A stretch of 12,082 nucleotides of DNA from Pseudomonadota bacterium (GCA_023433465.1 JAEZCR010000260.1:1-12082); one strand, 5' to 3'. Positions 1 to 7,092 are shown, numbered from the stretch's first letter. Numbers and translations: made by a program. Notes: generated from the letters alone by a model not told the origin.

Positions 1-1
1 C

Positions 2-871
2 AAGAAGATCCTGTTCCTCGCGGGCCCGCGAGACCACGGTGGCGCCGGCCGGCACGAATACGAACTCGACCTGCGCACGCTCGCGGAGTCGTTCGACAAC
101 GCGACCAACCTCGAAGGCGTCCACACCGAAGTGATGGTGGGCACGCTGCCACGCGATCTCACGGCGGTGCGGACCGCGTCGGTCATCGTCATCGACTCGA
201 GCTCGGATCGCCACGAGAAGGAAACGCATCCGCTGTTTCCGCCGGATCCGACCACCAACGGGCGCAGCTACGACGAGGCGACCACGGCGTATCTCAAGGC
301 CCTCGATGAGCTGATCAAGCAGAACCGCATCGGCATCGTGCTGCTGCACTACGCGAGCTGGGCCGAGAACTGGGCTGCGCGCGCGTATTACCTGCAGTGG
401 ACGGGTGGATTGTGGGTGCAGGGCGCCTCGAAGAACCCGGTGGACGAATGGTCGATGGCGCTGATCGACAAGCAGCACCCGATCCTGCGCGGCGTGAAAC
501 CGTGGAACTATCGCGACGAGGTCTTCTCGCGCTACTTCCTGCCGCCGAACGACAAGCGGCGCACCGATCTGATCCGTGGAACTCCGAAGCAGGACCGTTT
601 CGCCATGGGCCCGCAGGTGGCCGCGTGGGCCTATCAACGCGATGACGGCGGACGCGCATTCGTGTTCGGCGGGCTGGATTTCCGCGACAACCTGGCGCAG
701 GACAATTACCGCAAGTTCCTCCTCAACGGCATCGCGTGGGCCGCGGGCATCGAAATTCCGAAGGGCGGCGTCGCATCGCCCACGCCCGACGTGAGCAATG
801 TATCGCCGCCGGCCTTCGCGGCCGGGCCGCCTCCCCAGACGCCTACCCAGACGCATCCCAAGACCAACTAA
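2..871 (+). CDS. ThuA-domain protein (5' end outside window)
   Basis: The reading frame is open from base 2, so the gene begins upstream; about 289 residues are visible. The first visible residues (KKILFLAGPRDHGGAGRHEY) match the opening beta-strand and GxxxHG...HEY pattern of ThuA-like proteins, which adopt a class I glutamine amidotransferase-like fold. Further family marks are an HYASW segment near mid-protein, HPILRGVKPW, a DE pair before FSRYF, and the closing FLLNGIAWAAGIEIP. The last 33 or so residues are Pro/Thr-rich and probably disordered. ThuA of rhizobia takes part in trehalose/maltitol/sucrose use through 3-keto sugars; many homologues sit beside sugar oxidoreductases. The stop lies 10 bp before the quinoprotein ATG, so the two are probably cotranscribed. 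The exact substrate cannot be read from the sequence, and any export signal would lie upstream of the window. Confidence 0.85.
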   Translation, partial: KKILFLAGPRDHGGAGRHEYELDLRTLAESFDNATNLEGVHTEVMVGTLPRDLTAVRTASVIVIDSSSDRHEKETHPLFPPDPTTNGRSYDEATTAYLKALDELIKQNRIGIVLLHYASWAENWAARAYYLQWTGGLWVQGASKNPVDEWSMALIDKQHPILRGVKPWNYRDEVFSRYFLPPNDKRRTDLIRGTPKQDRFAMGPQVAAWAYQRDDGGRAFVFGGLDFRDNLAQDNYRKFLLNGIAWAAGIEIPKGGVASPTPDVSNVSPPAFAAGPPPQTPTQTHPKTN

Positions 872-881
872 ACGCTTCACG

Positions 882-3140
882 ATGACGATTCTTCACAGAC
901 GATTCTTGGTCTGCGCGCTGGCGCTGGCCTTGTTTGGAACGATGTCCTCCTCGAACGCCGACGCCGCGGAATGGCCGGACTACGGCGGTTCGCCGGACCA
1001 GTCGAAGTACGTGAAGATTCGCGACATCACGAAAAGGAATGTCTCGAAACTCACGATCGACTGGATCTATCCGACCGGCGATCAGCGCACGTACCAGTTC
1101 AACCCGCTGATCGTCGATGGCGTGATGTACCTCCTCGCGAAGGACAGCTCGCTCGTCGCGATCGACGTGAAGACGCGCAAGGAGCTGTGGATCCACGCGA
1201 ACCTGCGCGGCATCACCAACCGCGGCATCAACTACTGGCGCAGCAAGGACGGCAAGGACCGGCGACTGCTGTTCATCGTGGATGATCTGCTGCAGGCGAT
1301 CGACGCGCGCACGGGCAAATCGATCACGACGTTCGGAACGAACGGCGCCGTGGATTTCCGCGCGGGGCTCGATCGCGATCCCGCGAACGTGCGTCGCGCG
1401 GCCTCGGCCACGCCGGGGCGCATCTTCGAGAATCTCATCATCCTCGGCAGCTCGCCGGGCGAAGGGTATTTCTCGGCGCCGGGTCACGTGCGCGCCTACG
1501 ACGTCGTGACCGGCAAGCTGGCCTGGACCTTCCGCACGATCCCGCGGCCCGGCGAGTTCGGCTACGACACCTGGCCCAAGGATGCGTACAAGTACGTCGG
1601 CGGCGCGAACGTCTGGGGCGAGATGACGCTCGACGAGAAGCGCGGCATCGTCTATCTACCGGTGTCGTCGCCCACGTACGACTACTACGGCGCCGACCGC
1701 CACGGGGCGAACCTGTTCAGCGACTGCATCGTGGCGCTGAACGCGCGCACCGGCGAGCGGCTGTGGCACTTCCAGTTCGTGCACCACGACCTGTGGGACT
1801 ACGATCCCACCGCCGCGCCGCAGCTCATCACCGTGCGCAAGGACGGCAAGACCATCGACGCCGTCGCGCAGGCGACCAAGCAGGGCTTCGTGTTCGTGTT
1901 CGACCGCGTGACGGGCGAGCCCGTGTGGCCGATCGAGGAGCGTCCCGTGCCGCCGAGCGACATGCCGGGCGAGCAGGCGTGGCCGACACAACCCTTCTCG
2001 ACTCTGCCGCCGAGCGGCCGACAGGTCGTGAAGGCGGACGACCTGACGCCGTACCTGATCAGCGATGCCGAACGCGCCGACTGGCGCGAGCGCATCGGCA
2101 AGGCGCGCACCGGGTTGTTCAATCCGCCGTCGACCGAGGAAACGGCGGTCATCCCTGGCGCCGTGGGCGGCACCAACTGGGGCAACACCGCCTCGAATCC
2201 GCAGGCGGGCATCATCTATCTACTGAACCAGGACTTTCCGTCGTTCTACAAGCTCAAGGAGATCCCGGTGGGCAGTCCGGCCTTCAGGTTCGGTCCGCCC
2301 GATCCCGCGACTCTCGAGCGTGGGAAACACGCCTACGAGGAGGCCTGCGCGATGTGCCATGGCGCGGACCGCAGCGGTACGCCCGCGGGCCCGTCGCTGC
2401 TCTCGATCGGCGGGCAGATCAGCGGAACGCAGTTCTCGCGCATCGTCACGTACGGCAACGGGCGCATGCCGCCGCTGCCGCACGTCACCGATCAGCAGAT
2501 CTCCGACATCCTCGCTTTCCTGGGCGGCGGCGTGCGGATGCGACGGCCGGGCGACATCCCGGTGCCGGACAAACTACCCGAGGGACCGGTGGTGGCGAAG
2601 GGCGGCATCACGCGCCCGCCCGCGCCGGCCGACGCCCCGGCCACGCCGCCGGCCGAGGCCTATCCGGAAGGCGTCGAGGCGCCCGAGAAACGCTACTTCA
2701 CCGACTACGGACTCGGCCATCCCCATCTACTGGCGCCGCCGTGGTCGCAGATCATGGCTTACGACCTCAACAAGGGCGTGATCAAGTGGCGCAAGCCGCT
2801 CGGGCAGGATCCCGACGTGACGAAGGAGGGTGGCAAGGACACCGGCGTGCCGCGTGGCTCGCAGCGCCAGGCGATGATCGTCACGTCCACGGGCATCGTG
2901 TTCTCGACCGCGCGCGACGGCACGTTCTACGCGTTCGATGCGGATAACGGCGAGATCCTCTGGTCGCACAAGCTGCCGATGTCGACGGAAGGCCTGCCGG
3001 CGCTCTATCAGGTGGGCGGGAAGAGTTACATCGTCGTGAACGCGACGACGCCGCTCACGTCTGGGTTGAACACGCGCGAGAGCGGTATCGGGTCGCCGGA
3101 TCTGGGGAAGGGTGGGTACGTGGTGTTCTCGCTTCCTTAG
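882..3140 (+). CDS. PQQ-dependent dehydrogenase with inserted cytochrome c domain
   Basis: This is a 752-residue exported quinoprotein that should oxidise a sugar or alcohol in the periplasm and pass electrons through its own haem to the respiratory chain. I chose the ATG at 882 because it begins a clean Sec signal peptide (MTILHRRF, a hydrophobic core, then ...ADA-A near residue 28); an in-frame start at 798 would add 28 Arg/Pro-rich residues. PQQ beta-propeller motifs include WPDYGG at the mature N-terminus, HHDLWDYDP (H301-P309) and GGTNWGN (G429-N435). A class I cytochrome c domain lies at about residues 478-548, with haem site C489-x-x-C492-H493 and probable axial Met529 in GRMPPLP. After a Pro/Ala-rich linker, propeller blades resume at about residue 620. 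No adjacent Cys-Cys pair, as in methanol dehydrogenase, is present. No strong ribosome binding site is seen; it follows ThuA by 10 bp. Glucose-type sugars are a plausible substrate by family, but this is unproven. Confidence 0.93.
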   Translation: MTILHRRFLVCALALALFGTMSSSNADAAEWPDYGGSPDQSKYVKIRDITKRNVSKLTIDWIYPTGDQRTYQFNPLIVDGVMYLLAKDSSLVAIDVKTRKELWIHANLRGITNRGINYWRSKDGKDRRLLFIVDDLLQAIDARTGKSITTFGTNGAVDFRAGLDRDPANVRRAASATPGRIFENLIILGSSPGEGYFSAPGHVRAYDVVTGKLAWTFRTIPRPGEFGYDTWPKDAYKYVGGANVWGEMTLDEKRGIVYLPVSSPTYDYYGADRHGANLFSDCIVALNARTGERLWHFQFVHHDLWDYDPTAAPQLITVRKDGKTIDAVAQATKQGFVFVFDRVTGEPVWPIEERPVPPSDMPGEQAWPTQPFSTLPPSGRQVVKADDLTPYLISDAERADWRERIGKARTGLFNPPSTEETAVIPGAVGGTNWGNTASNPQAGIIYLLNQDFPSFYKLKEIPVGSPAFRFGPPDPATLERGKHAYEEACAMCHGADRSGTPAGPSLLSIGGQISGTQFSRIVTYGNGRMPPLPHVTDQQISDILAFLGGGVRMRRPGDIPVPDKLPEGPVVAKGGITRPPAPADAPATPPAEAYPEGVEAPEKRYFTDYGLGHPHLLAPPWSQIMAYDLNKGVIKWRKPLGQDPDVTKEGGKDTGVPRGSQRQAMIVTSTGIVFSTARDGTFYAFDADNGEILWSHKLPMSTEGLPALYQVGGKSYIVVNATTPLTSGLNTRESGIGSPDLGKGGYVVFSLP

Positions 3141-3174
3141 CGGGCAGTCGATCAAGTTGGAAGCTTCGCTAGTG

Positions 3175-3774
3175 CTAGGACGACTGGACGATTGGACCGA
3201 CCAGCGGATCAGGTATGTCGGAAGAGTGATCACGTGCAAGTGCGCTGCCGGTCGGCGTACTTTCGCCGCCACGGCCACCGCTGCCGACAAGCGTCTCAAT
3301 CGCGCGTTTCAAATCTTGTTCGTGCTTCTCATTCAAATTGGCGACTTCCTCTTGAGCTTCTTGCGCGCGCGACGGATCTGGAGTTCCGTCTGGATTCACT
3401 TTTCCGTCGGGCGGCGGAAGTGGTTTCATGTGCGCGACACGCTGAAGGAGTTCAGCGACAGCATCACGGATTTGTGGAGCTGACAGAGCACGAGAGTCCG
3501 CTTGAAACTCTATTCCGCTTCTTTGATCAAGAAACTTTACCGGGTGCGCTCCCGCAAGGTCTGAATTGATGTGTGATCGCAGCCAGCAAATTAAGCTCAG
3601 TGCACCGAAGCCTACCGAAAACGCGGCGGGCAATATCCAACTGTAGTCGGGACGAAACCAAAGAAACAGAAAACTAGCCCCTGCGCTCACAGCAGACGCA
3701 ACTCCGAACAGCGCCACGAGGATTTGGCTGCGCTGTGGTCGCAAGTCAATTCCGGCTTTGACGCTAGTCTTCAT
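3175..3774 (-). CDS. Two-TM membrane protein of unknown function
   Basis: I do not recognise this 199-residue protein. It has a short basic N-terminus (about 16 residues) and two hydrophobic stretches, about residues 17-39 and 44-65, separated by a short RPDYS loop. This predicts a hairpin in the inner membrane. The remaining 130 or so residues are soluble: a proline-rich stretch (LPPPDGKVNPDG) followed by an Ala/Glu/Lys-rich helix (about residues 137-165) that could form a coiled coil, then a Gly/Ser-rich tail. The ATG at 3774 has an AGGA ribosome binding site 9 bp upstream, and it starts 11 bp after the stop of the gene at 3786-4139, so the two form an operon. Both are visibly AT-richer than the surrounding genes. 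The C-terminus converges on the quinoprotein with 34 bp between the stops. Confidence 0.7.
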   Translation of the reverse strand: MKTSVKAGIDLRPQRSQILVALFGVASAVSAGASFLFLWFRPDYSWILPAAFSVGFGALSLICWLRSHINSDLAGAHPVKFLDQRSGIEFQADSRALSAPQIRDAVAELLQRVAHMKPLPPPDGKVNPDGTPDPSRAQEAQEEVANLNEKHEQDLKRAIETLVGSGGRGGESTPTGSALARDHSSDIPDPLVGPIVQSS

Positions 3775-3785
3775 TCGACTGAGTC

Positions 3786-4139
3786 CTATACAAGACTAAT
3801 TGTCCCGTCCTCGTTCCTAACTGGAGCGAAATAGGGCGCTTGCTGGTAAGCCCAGTCGTGCCGCAAGTGATAAAGGCGAATCGGCTTTGCTGCTATGGGG
3901 CCAAAAAGAATCTTTGTTTGCGCGTCTACTATGCAGTGGTCCAACTGAAAGTTTGTGGTGCTGACGATGAGCGTGCATTCGTCAAAGCGGCAGTACTGGA
4001 ATTTGTACCCATCAAGATGGACCTCCTTCTTGTGATACCAAAGTCCATTGATGACTGGGTGACCAAAAAGAGCAGTAAGTCCTGCGAGTGTGTTAGGGGG
4101 CGGCGGAACCGGAAATGTCGGATTCTCTTTGGAACTCAT
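3786..4139 (-). CDS. Small pentapeptide-like protein of unknown function
   Basis: This is a 117-residue protein from the ATG at 4139. An alternative in-frame GTG at 4220 adds 27 Ser-rich residues. I prefer 4139 because AAAGG lies 7 bp upstream and a candidate promoter -35 box (4210-4215) falls inside the longer form. After a Pro-rich N-terminus (FPVPPPPN) comes LDGYKFQYCRFDECTLIVST, then NFQLDHCIVDAQTKILFGP. These alternate in steps of about five with F/C/L facing one side, like a short right-handed beta-helix of the pentapeptide-repeat kind. Small proteins with this kind of F.(Y/N)C.F..C pattern are common hypotheticals in proteobacteria; no function is established that I can name. It leads the two-gene AT-rich operon and may be soluble, as no signal peptide or TM segment is visible. 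Confidence 0.7.
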   Translation of the reverse strand: MSSKENPTFPVPPPPNTLAGLTALFGHPVINGLWYHKKEVHLDGYKFQYCRFDECTLIVSTTNFQLDHCIVDAQTKILFGPIAAKPIRLYHLRHDWAYQQAPYFAPVRNEDGTISLV

Positions 4140-4185
4140 GCTTGTGCCTTTGCTCGACGAGTCAGTCAATAGTTTGACAGACGAG

Positions 4186-4215
4186 ATTCTGAAAGGGGAA
4201 GAGGAATGTTGTCCA
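4186..4215 (-). promoter_or_regulatory. Candidate sigma70 promoter for the minus-strand two-gene operon
   Basis: Read on the minus strand, TGGACA (4215-4210, five of six to TTGACA) is followed by an 18-bp spacer and CAGAAT (4191-4186, four of six to TATAAT). Transcription would start near 4179, giving a leader of about 40 nt that contains the AAAGG ribosome binding site for the ATG at 4139. Positions and matches are seen directly; promoter activity is inferred. Confidence 0.4.
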
Positions 4216-4392
4216 ACCACCGGCTACATCTTCCGGGGGCGTTGAGCCTCGATAATCGATTCCATAAAGGGAATTGCTAAGGCGACTTAACATTTCGAGG
4301 CGCTAGAGCGACGAGAAAATGGGCATCAATGTGCTCGCCAGGAGCAAGCAATAGCGCGACACTAACCTCCTCACTTCATTGAGGGGGCAATC

Positions 4393-5490
4393 ATGAACCG
4401 ACGGCATGCGCTGAAACTCACCGGCGCCACGAGTCTGGTAGCGATGATCACGACTGCCTTCGCCAAGGCGAAGTCGCTGCGGGTGCTTATCCTCGGCGGC
4501 ACCGGGTTCATTGGCCCGCACTTCGTCGACGCGCTTTCCGCCCACAAACACAAGATCACGCTGTTCAACCGCGGCAAGCGCGATCCGGAAGCCAGGCCCG
4601 GCATCGAGCAGCTGATCGGCGATCGGAATGGCGACCTCAAGTCGCTCGAGGGGCGTGACTGGGACGTCGTCGTCGACAACTCCGGCTATACGCCGAAGCA
4701 GGTCCGCGCAACGGCCGAGATGCTCAAGGGTCACGCCGACCGGTACATATTCATCTCGAGCGTCGCGGTCTACGCGGACTTCAAGAAGCCCGGCATCGCC
4801 GAGGACTATCCACTCGCGCAGTTGAAGGATCCGACCACCGATACCGTGACGGGTGAAACCTACGGTGGACTCAAGGTGCTGGCCGAGAAGGTGGTGGAGG
4901 AAGTCTTCGGCAAGAACGCGACGATCATCCGGCCTACCTACATCGCGGGGCCCGGCGACGTCACCGATCGCTTCACCTACTGGCCGTGGCGGGTTTCCAA
5001 GGGTGGCGAGATGCTCGCGCCGGGCTCGCCCGCGGATCCGTTCCAGTACATCGACGTGCGCGACCTGGCCCAATTCGTTCTCGCGTGCGTCGAGAAGAAG
5101 GCCGTCGGCGCTTTCAATCTGTGCAAGCCCGCCATCACGATGGGTGAGCTGCTCGAGACCAGCAGGAAAGTCACGGGTGCGGACACGAAGATCGTCTGGG
5201 CGAGCCCGGAATTCCTCACCGAACACGCGATCATCGGCGAGAAGGCCGAGGGCAACTTCATGCCCATCTGGACGCCGGCAAATGGTGAGGACGCGGGCAT
5301 CGTCACGATGAGCTGCTCGCGCGCGCAGGCGAGCGGGCTGAAACTGCGCCCGCTGGAAGCCACCATCCGCGACACGCTCGCATGGCAGGCCGCGCGCCCC
5401 GCCGATAAACAGAAACTTCGCGCGGGCTTGAGTTTCGAGAAGGAAACCGAGCTGCTCGCGAAGTTCAAGCTCGCGCAGTCGAGCGGTTAG
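4393..5490 (+). CDS. NAD-dependent epimerase/dehydratase with Tat signal
   Basis: This 365-residue extended short-chain dehydrogenase is expected to act on a nucleotide sugar or free sugar derivative using NAD(P). The N-terminus carries a twin-arginine leader: MNRRHALKL, a moderately hydrophobic core (residues 9-23) and AFA-KA as a probable cleavage site after A24. The Rossmann fold follows at once, with the nucleotide loop G35-G-T-G-F-I-G41. N59-R60 follows the second strand, and the active-site set is S122/S123 with Y157-G-G-L-K161 (YxxxK). The segment DPFQYIDVRDLAQF is typical of the substrate-binding half of the family. A Tat leader suggests export already folded with cofactor, as known for glucose-fructose oxidoreductase. 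The ATG has a GAGGG ribosome binding site about 7 bp upstream. The gene appears monocistronic, between the AT-rich operon and a convergent SRPBCC gene. Substrate is unknown. Confidence 0.88.
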   Translation: MNRRHALKLTGATSLVAMITTAFAKAKSLRVLILGGTGFIGPHFVDALSAHKHKITLFNRGKRDPEARPGIEQLIGDRNGDLKSLEGRDWDVVVDNSGYTPKQVRATAEMLKGHADRYIFISSVAVYADFKKPGIAEDYPLAQLKDPTTDTVTGETYGGLKVLAEKVVEEVFGKNATIIRPTYIAGPGDVTDRFTYWPWRVSKGGEMLAPGSPADPFQYIDVRDLAQFVLACVEKKAVGAFNLCKPAITMGELLETSRKVTGADTKIVWASPEFLTEHAIIGEKAEGNFMPIWTPANGEDAGIVTMSCSRAQASGLKLRPLEATIRDTLAWQAARPADKQKLRAGLSFEKETELLAKFKLAQSSG

Positions 5491-5512
5491 TCCGCCAATC
5501 CCCAGTTTTTAC

Positions 5513-5548
5513 ACCGGCACCGCTATCCCCACCGGCACCGCTATCCCC
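5513..5548. repeat. Two tandem copies of an 18-bp repeat
   Basis: The unit ACCGGCACCGCTATCCCC occurs at 5513-5530 and again, identically, at 5531-5548, followed by a partial ACC. It fills the 64-bp gap between the convergent stops at 5490 and 5555. It forms no obvious hairpin, and a short T-run (5506-5510) precedes it. No role can be assigned; it may be a slippage duplication. Confidence 0.85.
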
Positions 5549-5554
5549 ACCCGG

Positions 5555-5959
5555 CTAGTTCGTCGCGGCGCCGTCCAGGGTCTTCTTGATGACGAGGATA
5601 CCCGCGGTCATCATCGACTCGACCTGGTCCGCGAGTTCATCGGGCAGCAGGTCCGCGGTCCACACGAACCACGATCCGCCGTCCTCGTCATCCGTCACAC
5701 GGGCCGCGCCGTTGTAGTGGCGGAACTGCCCTCCAACAATTGCCCACGCAACGCGCCGCGTCTCGTCGTCGATGCCGACGATCTCTTCGCGTGCCACCAT
5801 GCCGTTGCCGAAGGTCACGACACGCGTGTTGCCCTCCATGTGCGTGTCTTTCACGAAGCCGGGCACGAGGCGTTTGTGCAGCGCGCCGACGTCGCGCAGC
5901 GCGTCCCAGACGAGGGCCGGAGACGCATCGATGTGGATCACTTTGCGAATGCTCGTCAT
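5555..5959 (-). CDS. SRPBCC family protein
   Basis: This is a 134-residue single-domain protein of the START/Bet v1-like (SRPBCC) superfamily, which binds hydrophobic ligands in a deep helix-grip cavity. Family marks are the opening strand with IHIDASPALVWDALRDVGALHKRLVPG, the central E-E-I-V-G-I-DDE turn and R-V-A-W-A-I-V-GG, the SWFVWTADLLPDE strand, and the long C-terminal helix. Length is typical of polyketide cyclase-like or Coq10-like members, but there is no residue set that fixes a ligand or catalysis. The ATG at 5959 has GGGAG 5 bp upstream. It is divergent from the SgcJ/EcaC-type gene at 6126, with 166 bp between the starts. The shared intergenic region may hold both promoters, but no convincing -35/-10 pair was found there. 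Confidence 0.85.
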   Translation of the reverse strand: MTSIRKVIHIDASPALVWDALRDVGALHKRLVPGFVKDTHMEGNTRVVTFGNGMVAREEIVGIDDETRRVAWAIVGGQFRHYNGAARVTDDEDGGSWFVWTADLLPDELADQVESMMTAGILVIKKTLDGAATN

Positions 5960-6125
5960 GCGGCGCTCCCGGTGGTTCGCGTGCGGGGATGTTGCGCGCG
6001 CGACAATAGTGGCGAAGTCAGCGGGCGACGCACGTGGCTGACCGAATGCACCGCGCGTCGGGCCATGTCGGAAACTCCGCGTGACGGACCGTCCTCACAC
6101 GTAGAGGCAATGCCAGGAGGGCGCC

Positions 6126-6617
6126 ATGAAAACGCAGGATTACGACGAAACCACGATCAAGGACATTCCGATGCAGATGGTCGAAGCCTGGAACCGCGGC
6201 GACGCGCGCGGCTTCGCGAGCGCGTTCGCCGAAGACGCGGACTTCATCGCGTTCGAAGGCACGCACCTCGAGGGCCGCGACCACATCGTCGAGTTCCACC
6301 AGAAGTTGTTCGACACGGTTCTCAAGGGCACGCGTCTCGAGGCCGGCGTGCACTTCGTGCGGCTGCTCGGTCCCGCGCTCGCGGTCATGCATGGCTGGGC
6401 GACCACCACGTTGCCGGGCCAGACAAACGCCTCGCCGAGCCGCGACTCGATGCAGTTGTTCGTGCTCACTCGCCGCGACGGTGAGTGGCGTGTGAACGCG
6501 ATGCTCAACGCCCGCAAGATCAGTCTCGAGCAGCAACAGTTCGCCGACGAGTTCGCGACGCTGTCGTTCCGCGACCAGGAGGCCATCACCCATCGCGTTT
6601 CCACGCTGCGGCACTGA
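6126..6617 (+). CDS. SgcJ/EcaC-type SnoaL-like (DUF4440-like) protein
   Basis: This 163-residue protein belongs to the NTF2-like fold superfamily. It shows the usual order: an N-terminal helix ending in MVEAWNRGDARGFASAFAEDADFIAFEG, then the G-x-x-HI helix (GRDHIVEFHQKLF). After these come strands with LLGPALAVMHGWATTTLP, MQLFVLTRRDGEWRVNAMLNAR and a C-terminal helical extension. That matches the SgcJ/EcaC group (the TIGR02246 type), whose members are small cone-shaped proteins mostly of unknown function; a few act on polyketide intermediates. It is a little longer than the core domain of about 130 residues. The ATG has an excellent AGGAGG site 5 bp upstream (6115-6120). It is probably cytoplasmic, as no signal peptide is seen. 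It is divergent from the SRPBCC gene, another small cavity-fold protein. Confidence 0.85.
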   Translation: MKTQDYDETTIKDIPMQMVEAWNRGDARGFASAFAEDADFIAFEGTHLEGRDHIVEFHQKLFDTVLKGTRLEAGVHFVRLLGPALAVMHGWATTTLPGQTNASPSRDSMQLFVLTRRDGEWRVNAMLNARKISLEQQQFADEFATLSFRDQEAITHRVSTLRH

Positions 6618-6622
6618 ACTTC

Positions 6623-6661
6623 GTTCAGCTGTCGTTAATGCGGGGTTCAGCGTGAGTTAAG
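6623..6661 (+). promoter_or_regulatory. Four phased half-sites, probable OmpR/PhoB-type response-regulator operator
   Basis: Four hexamers of form GTT(C/A)A(G/T) start at 6623 (GTTCAG), 6634 (GTTAAT), 6645 (GTTCAG) and 6656 (GTTAAG), exactly 11 bp apart. Direct repeats at one helical turn are the usual binding layout of winged-helix OmpR/PhoB-family response regulators; PmrA/BasR-type boxes also use TTAA half-sites with this period. The array ends about 40 bp before the lipoprotein ATG at 6703, with a weak -10 candidate (CATCCT, 6673-6678), so it would suit an activator replacing the -35 box. The spacing is seen directly; the regulator is inferred. Confidence 0.6.
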
Positions 6662-6702
6662 TGCCCCGCGCGCATCCTGCCCTCACAGCAGCAGGATTCG
6701 CC

Positions 6703-7047
6703 ATGAACCCGATCCGACGACTCGCGATGCTCATCCCCCTTCTCGCCGTGGCGGGTTGCGCGACCAACCCCGACTTCCTGAACGCCTCCGGCAGCGACCG
6801 GGAGCTCGGCATCGTCCGGGTGTCCTACGAATACGCCCAGGACGCGGATCCGGGTCTGGACGACGAGCAGGCTGTAAGGATCGCGGAAAACCGCTGCGGA
6901 TCCTGGGGCTACAAACACACCGCACGTATCCCGGGCAACCTGCGCAGCTGCAGCGCCAAGTCCGGCGAGCGCTGCGAGGTCTGGAAAGTCACCCGCGAAT
7001 ACCAGTGCACGCAGGACGCGGCATTCGCCCAGCACCTCTCGCGATGA
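6703..7047 (+). CDS. YecR-like lipoprotein
   Basis: This is a 114-residue lipoprotein precursor. The ATG at 6703 is chosen because it starts a good lipoprotein signal peptide (MNPIRRLAML, then LLAVAG-C19) and has AGGA upstream; a GTG at 6661 would add 14 residues and disrupt it. Cys19 would be lipidated, and the next residues (ATN) carry no Asp at +2, so outer-membrane sorting is likely. The mature part shows the YecR pattern: VSYEYAQ, DDEQAVRIAENRCGSWGYKH, a Cys-containing middle and EVWKVTREYQC near the end. The mature Cys residues (RCGSW, SCSAK, RCEVW, YQCTQ) could form two disulfides. YecR of enteric bacteria belongs to the flagellar regulon, but its function is not known. Upstream lies an array of four phased half-sites, so expression is probably under two-component control. 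Confidence 0.8.
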   Translation: MNPIRRLAMLIPLLAVAGCATNPDFLNASGSDRELGIVRVSYEYAQDADPGLDDEQAVRIAENRCGSWGYKHTARIPGNLRSCSAKSGERCEVWKVTREYQCTQDAAFAQHLSR

Positions 7048-7077
7048 CCCTGGAAGTCCGCCGGCCAGCCGCCGGTG

Positions 7078-7083
7078 TAAGCT
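7078..7083 (+). promoter_or_regulatory. Candidate -10 box for a leaderless TPR-protein transcript
   Basis: TAAGCT lies 9 bp before the ATG at 7093, which has no ribosome binding site. If this is the -10 box, transcription starts at or just before the ATG. No clear -35 box is seen. The same arrangement recurs before 10740 and 11083. Confidence 0.3.
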
Positions 7084-7092
7084 CGGCGGTCC

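Noticed and set aside
1763..2947. 394-codon plus-strand frame inside the quinoprotein gene
   Set aside because: Arg/Ala-rich low-complexity translation, fully nested in a gene whose own frame has clear PQQ and haem motifs.
3840..4172. Plus-strand frame (110 codons) opposite the pentapeptide-like gene
   Set aside because: No ribosome binding site and no recognisable motif; the minus strand has a good start, promoter candidate and patterned protein.
4251..4256. GATAAT as a -10 box for the epimerase gene
   Set aside because: Five of six match, but no -35 box at proper spacing, and it would give a leader of about 130 nt; too weak to list.
4246..4301. Inverted repeat GCCTCGA ... TCGAGGC upstream of the epimerase gene
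   Set aside because: Only 7 bp with a loop of 42 bases; likely chance.
3166..4306. Possible attachment-site direct repeats (CGCTAG) flanking the AT-rich genes
   Set aside because: Only six shared bases; no integrase, tRNA or longer repeat at either edge.
4303..5226. Long minus-strand open frame opposite the epimerase gene
   Set aside because: Its protein is Arg/Asp/Gly-rich without family motifs, and the plus strand carries a full Rossmann enzyme; it is a frame shadow common in GC-rich DNA.
5960..6125. Promoters in the gap between the SRPBCC and SgcJ/EcaC-type genes
   Set aside because: TATTGT on the minus strand (6008-6003) is a possible -10, but no matching -35 box was found, and nothing convincing was seen on the plus strand.
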